Position numbers and translations under genes: made by a program
Assembly (NCBI GenBank): GCA_016928255.1
Contig: JAFGLB010000091.1
Span: 1 to 45,147, forward strand
Source of the DNA: Bacteroidota bacterium
GTDB lineage: Bacteria; Bacteroidota; Ignavibacteria; UBA10030
Length of the DNA: 45,147 nt
Direction: 5' to 3'
Shown here: piece by piece, positions 15,843 through 24,703 of the stretch
Layout of the letters: each line of letters opens with the position of its first letter
Numbering within the stretch: the stretch's first letter is position 1
The notes under the pieces: model-generated
Told to the model about the DNA's origin: nothing
What the model saw: only the letters and a program-made list of their open reading frames with translations
Database searches by the model: none

Positions 15843-17378
15843 ATGCCAGCACAAAATAGAACTGCCGGAATTGCTCTTTGCTTGTCGGGCGGCGGTTACA
15901 GAGCAGCGACATTTCACCTGGGAGTGCTTGCTTATCTAAACCGATTGCAATTATTGCAGCAGGTGGAAATACTCTCAACAGTATCGGGCGGAACACTTGC
16001 AGGACTTGCATATGCCCGATCGTTGAAAAAGAAAACAGGTTTTGAGCAATTTTATTCCGATTTTACAAATTTTCTGCTTAAAACGAATCTTATTAAACTC
16101 AGTTTTTCTAAAATCGGAAATAAATCCTCTTGCGCGCTTGGTTATAAAAATCTCATTACATCCATATCCGATATATATGACAAATATCTTTTCTCGGGCG
16201 ACCAGTTCAATATTTTCTGGCATAAACCGTCAATTCACCTGCAGGAAATAATATTCAATACGACTGAATTCAGAACAGGAATTGATTTCCGCTTTCAGAA
16301 AAGCAAAAACACACTGGCGAGAATGGGCAACGGGAATGTAAACATTTCGCTAAGAGACGCACAAAAAATACGGCTCGCCGATATCGCAGCAGCATCTTCC
16401 TGTTTCCCGGGCGGTTTTGAACCGCTTGCGTTTCCCCATGATTTCAAATGGCCGGGGAATAAAATTCCGGATTCCCTGGCAGAAAAATTTGAAAAGGCAT
16501 TGCCAATAATGGACGGCGGCATATACGACAATCAGGGTGTTGATGCGGCACTGCTTGCCATACAAAGATGCAGAAATAAAATCGGGATGTTCATAATTTC
16601 AGATACCGACAAGAATAACGAAGAAATTTTTTCATACCCTGAAATAAAGAATAATCGCTCACTCTCCCTGAGTATAGTTAATAAATTACTGCTGACGCTT
16701 ATGCTTCTGTCGGCATTCAGCTCTATTGCCTTAATAACCAATCTCATTGCATTAATAAACCAAACAGGCATCACTATATTAAGCCTGTTTATTTACGGTT
16801 TTCCGGCTGTCGTGCTTGGTTCGCTTGCTTATTTTATTTACTGGCTGAGAAAAAAGGTTAAAAACGAAGTATTGGACAGAATACCTCAGATCCGCCTTGC
16901 AGCATGGAAAGAAATAAAGCACTTGACGATAGATCAGGTCATCGACATGGCCGAGCTCCGGATCAGATCATTGTTCGCGCTTGCCGGTTCCGTATTCATG
17001 AAAAGGATACGCAGTCTGGTTTTCGCGCATGTATATAAAAATCCGGGTTACGAAAATAAACGTGTTTCCAATTTGATATACGAACTTGACGGATCAAAAA
17101 AATACAGAACACTTTGGCTTAAACCGTCCGATAAAATGCAAAAAAATACATGCGCTGCTGCAAACATGCCTACCGTATTATGGTTCGATGATCCAGCTGA
17201 TCTGTCAAGGCTTATTGCCTGCGGAGAATACACGATTTGCTATAATCTAATAGACTTTATACTGCGTATTGATAAAAACCATAAAGCAAAATATCCCTAT
17301 TGGTTCAAACAGGCGGTCGAGGATTGGAAAAGTTTTGAGCAGGATCCATTAATGATGATAGCACAGGATCAGATGTAA
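15843..17378 (+). CDS. Patatin-like phospholipase with two C-terminal-half TM helices
   Basis: This 511-residue protein has a patatin Ser-Asp dyad domain (residues ~10-240). The oxyanion loop is SGGGYRAATFHLG (15-27), the nucleophile elbow TVSGG (Ser48) and the acid DGG (Asp224). Patatins hydrolyse acyl chains of phospholipids. Two hydrophobic helices (~281-303 and ~308-334) form a membrane hairpin, followed by a basic cytosolic C-terminal domain (~340-511) that I do not recognise. There is no signal peptide, so the catalytic domain should face the cytoplasm. The AAGGA site fixes the start. No functional link to the xylan locus is evident; it stands between the regulator and an envelope lipoprotein. 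Confidence 0.9.
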   Translation: MPAQNRTAGIALCLSGGGYRAATFHLGVLAYLNRLQLLQQVEILSTVSGGTLAGLAYARSLKKKTGFEQFYSDFTNFLLKTNLIKLSFSKIGNKSSCALGYKNLITSISDIYDKYLFSGDQFNIFWHKPSIHLQEIIFNTTEFRTGIDFRFQKSKNTLARMGNGNVNISLRDAQKIRLADIAAASSCFPGGFEPLAFPHDFKWPGNKIPDSLAEKFEKALPIMDGGIYDNQGVDAALLAIQRCRNKIGMFIISDTDKNNEEIFSYPEIKNNRSLSLSIVNKLLLTLMLLSAFSSIALITNLIALINQTGITILSLFIYGFPAVVLGSLAYFIYWLRKKVKNEVLDRIPQIRLAAWKEIKHLTIDQVIDMAELRIRSLFALAGSVFMKRIRSLVFAHVYKNPGYENKRVSNLIYELDGSKKYRTLWLKPSDKMQKNTCAAANMPTVLWFDDPADLSRLIACGEYTICYNLIDFILRIDKNHKAKYPYWFKQAVEDWKSFEQDPLMMIAQDQM

Positions 17379-17690
17379 TTTTAAACTCCTTATCCATTTT
17401 TACCGTGCAAAAACTAACGGGTTTTATTTGAAATACAGAAATTTCCCTTTGTGAAAAAAAATTAATTTAATCCCTTTTACATTGATTTCTATTGTTTATA
17501 GAACAAATAACCTGTTAATTTGTAACATCAGAATTCAAGTTTTAAGCAATTCAGGTTTGTCAACATCTTCGAGATTCGCCTGAAAAACCAATCATACAGA
17601 AAAAAGCATTGCATTTCTTTATGCACCGCAAGTAATAACAGTAATTTTAAAAAATAATAAATCACCGGCATTATCTGAAAGGAGTAAAAG
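17379..17690. other. Gene-free AT-rich gap
   Basis: This is 312 bases between the patatin and coiled-coil lipoprotein genes. I see only the AAAGGAG ribosome-binding site just before 17691 and a weak ACAAAT/ATTTGT inverted repeat near 17500. No terminator or RNA gene is convincing. Confidence 0.5.
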
Positions 17691-18545
17691 ATGCGAACAT
17701 TATTTGTATTTATTATGGCTGTATCATTCATTCTGGGGGGATGCGGAAAGTCATCCGAACAAATCGAACTGGAGAACCAGAATGCAAAATTAAAACAGGA
17801 TCTTGCTGCAAAAGACAAATTTGTCGAGGACGTCACTCTGGCAATAAACGAAATACATGATAAACTTGAAATAACCGTGGCAATGGAAAAAAATATACTC
17901 AGGCAGACGCCCACCGTCGAAGAAGGCAAATTGCTTTCGCAGGCGGATTTAAAAGTCAGAATCATGGATCGCATTGCAAATATTTCCACTATACTTACTG
18001 AAAATCGTAATAAGATAACAGGCCTTCAGCGTAAGCTTGCACAGGCAAAAACCAAGTACACAGGCTTGAGCCAGATGGTTGCCGACCTTCAAAAGAACTT
18101 GGATGAACGCGAAAAGACCATTGCTCAATTACAGACACAGGTTTTAAATCTAGAAGGTGAAATTACTTCTAAAACTGAAATCATCGCCGCGCGCGATTTG
18201 ACAATTGAAAGCCAGACGAAGCAGATTAACACAGTTTATTATGTCGCAGGCAAAATGAATGAGTTAAAAGAGAAACAGATAGTAACAAGCGAAGGAGGTA
18301 TATTCTGGGGACTTCTGGGCACAACAACCGTCCTTACTAACGGTTATAACGAAACAGAATTCTCAAAACTTGATAAATCAAAAGATAAGTATATCGAGGT
18401 TGCCGGCGTTATAGATGAAATTGTCCCCGAAAGAGATCCTTCTTCATATAAACAGGAATTGAAAGCCAATAACCGCACGTTATTGACAATAACGAAACCG
18501 GAAAGTTTCTGGCGGGATAACCACCTGGCAATTATAACGGATTGA
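17691..18545 (+). CDS. Coiled-coil lipoprotein
   Basis: This is a 284-residue lipoprotein with a clean lipobox (ILGG-Cys18). Residues ~22-195 are a long heptad-rich coiled coil in which Lys, Glu, Gln, Leu and Ile dominate. The C-terminal ~90 residues form a compact conserved-looking domain (VYYVAGKMNELKEKQI through SFWRDNHLAIITD). The layout resembles Bacteroidota proteins annotated as Cbp1-family collagen-binding adhesins, but I cannot verify binding and treat that label with caution. It probably spans part of the periplasm or surface as a rod. The gene has a strong AAAGGAG and its own strong terminator, so it is likely monocistronic. Confidence 0.85.
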   Translation: MRTLFVFIMAVSFILGGCGKSSEQIELENQNAKLKQDLAAKDKFVEDVTLAINEIHDKLEITVAMEKNILRQTPTVEEGKLLSQADLKVRIMDRIANISTILTENRNKITGLQRKLAQAKTKYTGLSQMVADLQKNLDEREKTIAQLQTQVLNLEGEITSKTEIIAARDLTIESQTKQINTVYYVAGKMNELKEKQIVTSEGGIFWGLLGTTTVLTNGYNETEFSKLDKSKDKYIEVAGVIDEIVPERDPSSYKQELKANNRTLLTITKPESFWRDNHLAIITD

Positions 18546-18589
18546 CCGGCAGTATATCAACGGGTGTGCTGCTTATACGAATAATTTTA

Positions 18590-18618
18590 AACCCGATCAA
18601 ATGATCGGGTTTTTTTTG
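18590..18618 (+). terminator. Strong intrinsic terminator
   Basis: The stem AACCCGATCA/TGATCGGGTT (18590-18599 with 18602-18611) is followed by an eight-T run. It terminates the coiled-coil lipoprotein gene. Confidence 0.92.
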
Positions 18619-18740
18619 CGGGATAAAGCAGCCAGCCATAGAATCGAATGGTGTTATATGTAGAGTATGGCGCCTCGCCAGACATTTTACTAACGCCTAT
18701 GCACCGTATGATGAATCATACAGCTGTAGGACTTTGTATC

Positions 18741-18784
18741 CTTCCGAAGGTTTCTTATGCTTAAACGCAGAGAACCTTCGTAAG
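18741..18784. repeat. Inverted repeat with palindromic arms (copy 2)
   Basis: The arms CTTCCGAAGGTT (18741-18752) and AACCTTCGTAAG (18773-18784) pair at 11 of 12 positions across a 20-base loop. The arm and loop sizes match the copies at 2-48 and 37405-37454. Confidence 0.55.
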
Positions 18785-18854
18785 ATTCTAATTTGGTTTT
18801 GTGTAATCAGCCGATATTTTTTTGATTGCGATGTCAAGTCCGGTTAAATTCTTT

Positions 18855-18882
18855 GCAGGGACGCACAGCCGTGCGCCCCTAC
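18855..18882. repeat. GC-rich 28-base palindromic repeat
   Basis: Read on the minus strand this runs GTAGGGGCGCAC, GGCT, GTGCGTCCCTGC: a 12-base arm pairing at nearly every position with a 4-base loop. It is far more GC-rich than its surroundings. Hairpins of this GTAGGGGCG...CGCCCCTAC type are known as dispersed intergenic repeats in many bacterial phyla. It sits 17 bases past the GH3 stop and may act as a 3' end hairpin. Confidence 0.75.
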
Positions 18883-18898
18883 GACTACGATATATTGT

Positions 18899-21418
18899 TC
18901 AATCTCCCAGTATCATTATCTTCTTTTTCAGCCTGATATCCTTAGAGGAACTGCCGACCAGTATATTAAACTCGCCCGGTTCTGTTACCCATTGTTTTTT
19001 ATCCGGATTATAAAAATTAAAAGCCTGCTCATTCAAGAAAAATTTAACTTCCTTGCTTTCTCCCGCTTTAAGCTGAACTTTTGAAAATGCTTTAAGCTCT
19101 TTTGGAGGCCTTGCAAAAGAAGAAACCGGATCGTTAATATACAACTGCACAACCTCTGCACCGTCCATATTTCCCGAATTTTTTATCGTTAATTTTATTT
19201 CTACAGGTTCATTCGATTTTATGCTGTCTTTATTAACTGCAATATCGGAGTATTCGAAAGTTGTGTAAGAGAGTCCGAATCCAAACGGAAATTGCGGTTC
19301 AATATTACTTTTATCAAAATGCCTGTATCCGAGAAAAACACCTTCTGAAAATTTCACATGCTTGTCCCCGTCGTCATCATAATAACTCCGGTACGCTGCA
19401 TTATCCTCCCAGCGCTTCTCAAAGCTTACCGGAAGCTTTCCTGACGGATTGATTTTTCCCAGAAGGATTTCGGCAACCGCAATATTACCCTCCTGGCCCG
19501 GATACCAGGCATGAATCAGGGCTTTAGTCCGCTTCAGCCATCGACTCATATCAACATTGCCTCCTGCGTTCAATACGACTATTACATCCTTCTGTGATTT
19601 AAAAACTTCACTTATGAGCTTTTGCTGTCCTTCAGGCAATTCAAACGGCCTGTCAATATCTTCTCTTTCTATTTCATTATTGAATCCGATTGACAAAACT
19701 ACGAGATCGCTTTTATCAGCCAGTTTCCGTACCTGCTGTAATTTCATATCTGAATTCCTTTTTAAGGATCTTTCCGTCTCATATCCTAATCTCAGAATAC
19801 CGTTTGGGCGGAATTGCCATGTATGAACGGCTATCTTGTATTCCTTTCCGGCTTCAAGCTGAATCATTACCGAATGCAATGCTTCCCTCATACCTCCCCA
19901 TGAGTTTGTTATTGCGGAATCATTGATAAAGAATGTAAAATTTCCATTCGTCGATACAGCGAAACGGTATTTTCCTGATTCTTTTACCTGAACAAATCCT
20001 GAGCAAACAGCCAGGAAAGGTTCTTTTGGAATCCTCGGAGCAGTGCTGCTGAAAACAATATTTGTGTTTTTAATCAATTGCTCATATTCCGGTTTTCCTT
20101 CCATTTTCCAATTCTTATAATACTCAATTCTGATCCCCGGTACCTTTTTTCCGTTTACCATCTTATAAAATTTACTCTTCGCATAAAAATCCGACGGCAT
20201 CAATTCATATTCATAAACGCCGGATTCAAATTCAATGTTTACATTTTTTGGTACAGCTTCCCGCAATGCTTTATAAAGTGAAACCGGATACAGGGGCTGC
20301 ACAACGGAACTTCCGCCGCCTCCTGTGACGGCAGGATGTCCGTTCGGACCTATAACTGCAATACTTTTTAATGCATTCACCTGAAGCGGCAGAATATTAT
20401 TTTCATTTTTCAGCAATACGATGCCGCCGCGTGCGTCATCGAGCGCCGCTGTCCGCACGGCGTTCGAATCCAGCACAAATCCTTTGCTGATATCCGGATT
20501 TTCAAAATATCCAAACCTTTCGTATTGTCGCAGTATTCTCCTGATTTTATCATCGATTACCTTTTCCGGTAATCGTCCGTCTTTTAACGCCGGAAGCAGA
20601 GTATCCTTGCACATAAATATCCCTGACGGCATTTCTAGATCAAGTCCCGCATTCGCAGCAGCTATACCGTCGTATGTTGAAGTCCAGTCCGACATAACAA
20701 ATCCCTCAAAATTCCATTCGCTTTTAAGTACCTTATTAATCAAAAAATCATTCTGCGACGCATATATTCCGTTCACCGGATTATAGGAAGTCATTATTGC
20801 AGCAGCATTTCCTTCAATAACAGATCTCTGAAACGCGGGCAGATATATTTCGCGCATTGTGCGTTCATCCATATCGGATGATATTTTATGACGGCTGTAT
20901 TCCTGATAATTGCCCATGTAGTGCTTGGCTGTTGCCATGACACCTTCCTGCTGCAAACCCTGAATGAACTTGGCTGCTATTTTGCCGGCAAGATATGGAT
21001 CCTCACCCAGATACTCAAAGTTACGCCCGTTCATAGGTGCGCGGTGTATGTTCATAGCAGGACACAGCATTATGTGATTATTTCGTGCGCGCGACTCTTT
21101 TCCGATCGCATTGCCCACACGCCATGCAAGAATCGTATCCCATGCGGCTGCAAGGTTTATTGTGGCAGGATATGCCGTTGACGGGCCATAGTTACGGACA
21201 CCGACAGGCCCGTCGGCCATATTCGTCTGCGGAATTCCAAGCCGCGGAACCGCCCTTATATGAAAATCCTTGTAACCGCCGATAAAATCAATCTTCTCTT
21301 CAAGCGTCATTTTGCCGATAAGTTCATCAATATTTTTATCCGAACTCACTTTCTGAGCTTTTAAAGGAATTACAACTGATAATACTAAAGCCAATAAAAA
21401 AACTGAAAAGACTTTCAT
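18899..21418 (-). CDS. GH3 beta-glycosidase with inserted PA14 domain
   Basis: This 839-residue GH3 enzyme acts at the periplasm or surface. Its signal peptide ends at LKA|Q (about residue 21). The catalytic barrel spans ~25-320, with KHYMGN and the nucleophile in GFVMSDW (Asp244). The second domain starts at ~345 and is interrupted by a PA14 module (~428-550). The acid/base region resumes at EIEREDIDR (Glu584/586). A fibronectin-III-like domain closes the protein (~740-830). PA14-bearing GH3 proteins include beta-glucosidases and beta-xylosidases, and the specificity cannot be read here. It is 3 kb outside the xylan operon and on its own promoter, so a role in xylan breakdown is possible but not shown. 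GAGGTGC precedes the ATG. Confidence 0.95.
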   Translation of the reverse strand: MKVFSVFLLALVLSVVIPLKAQKVSSDKNIDELIGKMTLEEKIDFIGGYKDFHIRAVPRLGIPQTNMADGPVGVRNYGPSTAYPATINLAAAWDTILAWRVGNAIGKESRARNNHIMLCPAMNIHRAPMNGRNFEYLGEDPYLAGKIAAKFIQGLQQEGVMATAKHYMGNYQEYSRHKISSDMDERTMREIYLPAFQRSVIEGNAAAIMTSYNPVNGIYASQNDFLINKVLKSEWNFEGFVMSDWTSTYDGIAAANAGLDLEMPSGIFMCKDTLLPALKDGRLPEKVIDDKIRRILRQYERFGYFENPDISKGFVLDSNAVRTAALDDARGGIVLLKNENNILPLQVNALKSIAVIGPNGHPAVTGGGGSSVVQPLYPVSLYKALREAVPKNVNIEFESGVYEYELMPSDFYAKSKFYKMVNGKKVPGIRIEYYKNWKMEGKPEYEQLIKNTNIVFSSTAPRIPKEPFLAVCSGFVQVKESGKYRFAVSTNGNFTFFINDSAITNSWGGMREALHSVMIQLEAGKEYKIAVHTWQFRPNGILRLGYETERSLKRNSDMKLQQVRKLADKSDLVVLSIGFNNEIEREDIDRPFELPEGQQKLISEVFKSQKDVIVVLNAGGNVDMSRWLKRTKALIHAWYPGQEGNIAVAEILLGKINPSGKLPVSFEKRWEDNAAYRSYYDDDGDKHVKFSEGVFLGYRHFDKSNIEPQFPFGFGLSYTTFEYSDIAVNKDSIKSNEPVEIKLTIKNSGNMDGAEVVQLYINDPVSSFARPPKELKAFSKVQLKAGESKEVKFFLNEQAFNFYNPDKKQWVTEPGEFNILVGSSSKDIRLKKKIMILGD

Positions 21419-21606
21419 CTTAGCACCTCGTAATTTGAAGTATAAGGAATAGGATATTTATTCACGAGCAGAACGGAATAAAAAAGAGATAGAAGAACTC
21501 ATGCTGGTTTTAAAGCTGTTTAAAATAAAGTAATCTCATTTGTATAAAGTATCCGAAGAAAAACGGTGACAGTATAAACAGAGCAGAGCAGTATTTTTTT
21601 ACCCAA

Positions 21607-23526
21607 TTAATTTGCTGAATCAAGGATTTCACGCACGCACAGGAGAAGTTCTCTGCCGCTGTACGGTTTTGCAAGAAATTCCCTGGCACCGGCATTCAGA
21701 ATTTCAGTTGTTCTCTCAGGGTCGATCAAACCGCTCGTTACTATAACTTTCACATCTGGTTTTATTTCCTGAATTTTACGAAGTAAACCTAATCCGTCCA
21801 GCTTGGGCATACCCAGATCTGAAATAACCAGCGCGACTTTATCGCGATTATCGTTAAATAATTCAACCCCCTCGCTTCCATCGCTTGCCATCAAAACAGT
21901 ATATCCTTTTTCCTCTAAAATCACTCTCAGGAATTCACGCAGAGTGGATTCATCTTCTACAACCAGGAGAGTCTCACTGCCGCCGTTAATTTTGACATAT
22001 TCCTCTTTTACCTGAGGGGCAAATTTTGGAGATGAGATAATCGGGATAAAAATATGAATTGTCGTTCCTTGATCGACCGCAGAGTCTATGTCCACAAATC
22101 CCTGATGACTTTCAATAATTCCGTAAACAACCGACAAGCCTAGTCCAACGCCGTCTCCCTTTTCTTTTGTAGTAAAGAAAGGATCGAACACCCTTGTTTT
22201 TGTTTTTTCGTCCATTCCTTTTCCGGTATCCGATATCGTGATATGTACATATTCGTTAGCACCGGCTTTTGGATTGCGATGCTGGAGTTTTTTACCGGTT
22301 ATGCGTTTAGTCGAGAATTTAAGCGTTCCCCCATTAGGCATTGCATCTTTCGCATTCATCGCAACACTCAGCAGTGCCTGGTGAAACTGGCTGCGGTTTA
22401 CATTGGCAATAAAAGACGTTCTGCCTATATCCGATACAACTTCGATAGTCTTCGGAAATGTAGAAAGCAGGAGCGATACTATTTCATTTATAATAGTGTT
22501 GATGTCTATCTGTTCATTGCCTATTTTTGCTTTTCCCGAAAGTGTAACAAGCTGGCGTACTAAGGCTGCCCCGCGGGCAGATGCATCCAGTATAGTCTTA
22601 ATATCATTTTTTAATTTATCAGGTTCATTGAGATGCACTTCGGTCATCGAAGCATATCCCAAAATGATATTGAATACATTGTTAAAATCATGAGCGACAC
22701 CTTCGGCAAGAGTACTCACGCTTTCCATCTTTTGCACCTGCCTAATTTGTTGTTCTAACATTCTTTGATTTGTTGTATCCAGGGCTATGCCGAGCGAAGC
22801 CTGGATACCTTCGAACTGGATCGAGCTTGCAGCAAAATCCACCCACCGTTCTATTCCATCCTTTGCGATGATTCTAAATTCATATCTGGACGGCACGGTT
22901 TCGCCTTTCCTTTGTGCCAGCTTTCTCTGCTTGATCATCTCGAGATAGTCGGGATGGGTTAATTCCCAAAAAGTCTTATTCAATAATTCCTCGTTTGTAT
23001 ACCCGGTTAATTGCTCTGCCGCCGAATTTACATATACGAACTTTTCACCCTGATAAATAAATATTGCAGCCGGACTCGTCTCTGCAAGCGATCGGAACCG
23101 TGCTTCACTCTGTTTCTGCGCTTCTTCAGCCTGCAAACGGGCTTCATGTTCTCGTTTTTGATTTACGACAGATAGAATAGCCGGAACAAGGCGTATGCTG
23201 TTTGTTTTAAGCAGGAATTCCGATGCACCCTCTTTCATGCATTCCACAGCTTTCTCTTCGCCAACCGATCCCGTATAAATAATAGTAGGAGTGTCAGGCG
23301 CCATTTCCTTAATAAACCGAAGTGCCTCTATCCCCGATATATCCGGAACAACATAATCAATTACGATACAGTCGAATTTTGATAATTCAAGCTCTTTTAG
23401 GAACGTCTCCCTGTTGCGGGCTTCTTTAACAACAATTTCAACCGGTGCCGATTGCACTTTTCTCGAAAAAAGCCGGATGGACGAAGGATCATCTTCCAGC
23501 AAAAGGATAGATAAAACTATAGACAC
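21607..23526 (-). CDS. Hybrid sensor kinase: REC - PAS - HisKA - HATPase - REC
   Basis: This is a soluble 639-residue phosphorelay protein. An N-terminal receiver (~3-122, Asp57) is followed by a short coiled linker, a PAS domain (~143-255), a dimerisation domain with EGVAHDFNN (His279), an HATPase domain (N and G boxes, GLGLSVVYG) and a C-terminal receiver (Asp570 in VISDLGMP). There is no membrane segment, so it senses a cytosolic or relayed signal. The AHDFNN type of H-box is common in kinases with C-terminal receivers. The start is GTG at 23526 with AAGGGG upstream; the protein begins directly with the receiver's first strand. There is no adjacent DNA-binding response regulator, so its output is unknown. 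Confidence 0.93.
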   Translation of the reverse strand: MSIVLSILLLEDDPSSIRLFSRKVQSAPVEIVVKEARNRETFLKELELSKFDCIVIDYVVPDISGIEALRFIKEMAPDTPTIIYTGSVGEEKAVECMKEGASEFLLKTNSIRLVPAILSVVNQKREHEARLQAEEAQKQSEARFRSLAETSPAAIFIYQGEKFVYVNSAAEQLTGYTNEELLNKTFWELTHPDYLEMIKQRKLAQRKGETVPSRYEFRIIAKDGIERWVDFAASSIQFEGIQASLGIALDTTNQRMLEQQIRQVQKMESVSTLAEGVAHDFNNVFNIILGYASMTEVHLNEPDKLKNDIKTILDASARGAALVRQLVTLSGKAKIGNEQIDINTIINEIVSLLLSTFPKTIEVVSDIGRTSFIANVNRSQFHQALLSVAMNAKDAMPNGGTLKFSTKRITGKKLQHRNPKAGANEYVHITISDTGKGMDEKTKTRVFDPFFTTKEKGDGVGLGLSVVYGIIESHQGFVDIDSAVDQGTTIHIFIPIISSPKFAPQVKEEYVKINGGSETLLVVEDESTLREFLRVILEEKGYTVLMASDGSEGVELFNDNRDKVALVISDLGMPKLDGLGLLRKIQEIKPDVKVIVTSGLIDPERTTEILNAGAREFLAKPYSGRELLLCVREILDSAN

Positions 23527-23793
23527 AATGATTGCCCCTTATAAAACCTACAATATTGTTATACGGAATAATAGCAAATTTTATGGCAAGAATTATAAGA
23601 AATGTATGAGAAGTAAAATAGAAAAGCAATACCTAATTCAAATTCTCAGTCGAGTCATGTCTAATAATCAAATTTGCCGAAGGCGAAGAGCAGCCTTTTT
23701 TTACAAAAAGTCAAAAAAATGTTTAATTTGGAGGAACTGGATTGATTTAATAGAATTCACCAAGAAAAACTAATAGGTAAGCTTAATATTGAT

Positions 23794-24585
23794 TTATTTT
23801 TTTTCTATATGGGCTTTGATTTCCGATAATGTCGTACCGCAATCCATAAAATCCTTGCAGGCAAATAGTTTTATTCCCCAATCCGGAATCCAGGTATTTC
23901 CGTTTTGAACCTCAACAGGCATCCATCCCGCATCATCTATATAACACTCGGCCCAGGCATGATAAATTTGATTACCGTCGGGCATTAATATTCGTCCGAT
24001 AATAAATCTTCCCGGAATACCGGCATTCCTGACCAAGGCAAGAAATAAATTTGTATATTCACTGCAGGTGCCTGTCTTTAAATGCAGGGTCTCCAATGCG
24101 CTTTGAGTGCAGTGATTACCGCCCGATATCTGCTTTGCCAGATTGTTATCGTATTTAATGCAGGATGATACAAATTTTAAGGCAGACTTAATAAAATCGA
24201 ATGTATATGATATTCCATGTCGCAATGAATCGGATATTCGTCCAATTTCAGGAGATCCGCACTCAATCAATTTCGTCGGTTTTAAATATTCTGTTATATC
24301 AATACTATAGGATGCATTTGGATTTAAATGCCTGCTTTTAATTAATTCAAACCTGTCTTTCGGCAGGTTAGTCGGATGGTTTTGTATTTCTATCTCGTAT
24401 GGACTCTGATCTGATATAATTCTCTTAATTTTCTGGGGAAATGAATTAACAGCTCCGATATCCAACTTGTCAGCTTTTATGAGATAATAAGACAGTTTAA
24501 TAGAATCGACCTCTTGTGCATTTACTGCATTACTAACAATCTGTATAATCCATAGCAAAACAAATAAGTAAAATCCTTTTTTCAT
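23794..24585 (-). CDS. Exported transglutaminase-like protein
   Basis: This 263-residue protein has a signal peptide ending near NAQ (residue 24). Its C-terminal transglutaminase-like (papain-fold) domain spans ~125-240. Cys174 lies in GTCSEYTNLF followed by RNAGIPGRFI, and His209 lies in YHAWAECYID. The third residue of the usual Cys-His-Asp triad, normally in a W-x-x-x-D-P-T context, is replaced by GWMPVEVQNG (Glu225 at or near the position). The enzyme may therefore be a protease with an altered triad or a binding protein. The N-terminal ~100 residues are beta-rich and unrecognised. It follows the DUF4097 operon by 118 bases, with a hairpin in the gap. No clear Shine-Dalgarno was found. 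Confidence 0.82.
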   Translation of the reverse strand: MKKGFYLFVLLWIIQIVSNAVNAQEVDSIKLSYYLIKADKLDIGAVNSFPQKIKRIISDQSPYEIEIQNHPTNLPKDRFELIKSRHLNPNASYSIDITEYLKPTKLIECGSPEIGRISDSLRHGISYTFDFIKSALKFVSSCIKYDNNLAKQISGGNHCTQSALETLHLKTGTCSEYTNLFLALVRNAGIPGRFIIGRILMPDGNQIYHAWAECYIDDAGWMPVEVQNGNTWIPDWGIKLFACKDFMDCGTTLSEIKAHIEKK

Positions 24586-24616
24586 AGAAATACTGGAATT
24601 ATTATTGTTTGGGTTT

Positions 24617-24657
24617 AAACAAATAACGGCTGCAATAATAGCCGATTACTGCAGCCG
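24617..24657 (-). terminator. Hairpin with an alternative pairing, probable terminator or attenuator
   Basis: The stem CGGCTGCA/TGCAGCCG (24627-24634 with 24650-24657) has a 15-base loop. On the minus strand it is followed by TTATTTGTTT. The CGGCT half can instead pair with AGCCG at 24640-24644 inside the loop, giving two exclusive folds. It lies 46 bases past the stop of the DUF4097 gene and before the transglutaminase-like gene. Confidence 0.5.
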
Positions 24658-24703
24658 GATTTACGTATGAGAAAATGATTCAATTTAATTTTAGAAAATA
24701 CCG

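Larger units (their letters stand above)
18546..18898. other. Repeat-rich intergenic region
   Basis: This region separates two convergent genes. After the terminator at 18590-18618 it holds a run of small hairpins: TGGCG/CGCCA at 18668-18680 and GTATGA/TCATAC at 18706-18721. The palindromic-arm repeat (18741-18784) and the GC-rich palindrome (18855-18882) follow. No coding frame is convincing. Confidence 0.6.

Noticed and set aside
23680-23702. AAGGC/GCCTT hairpin followed by eight T on the plus strand
   Set aside because: It has a 5-bp stem with an 8-base loop, and no plus-strand gene ends before it. Probably chance.
23414-23773. Plus-strand ORF of 119 codons overlapping the hybrid kinase 5' end
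   Set aside because: The first third is antisense to the receiver domain and the rest is low-complexity Lys/Ile/Asn sequence typical of AT-rich intergenic DNA.
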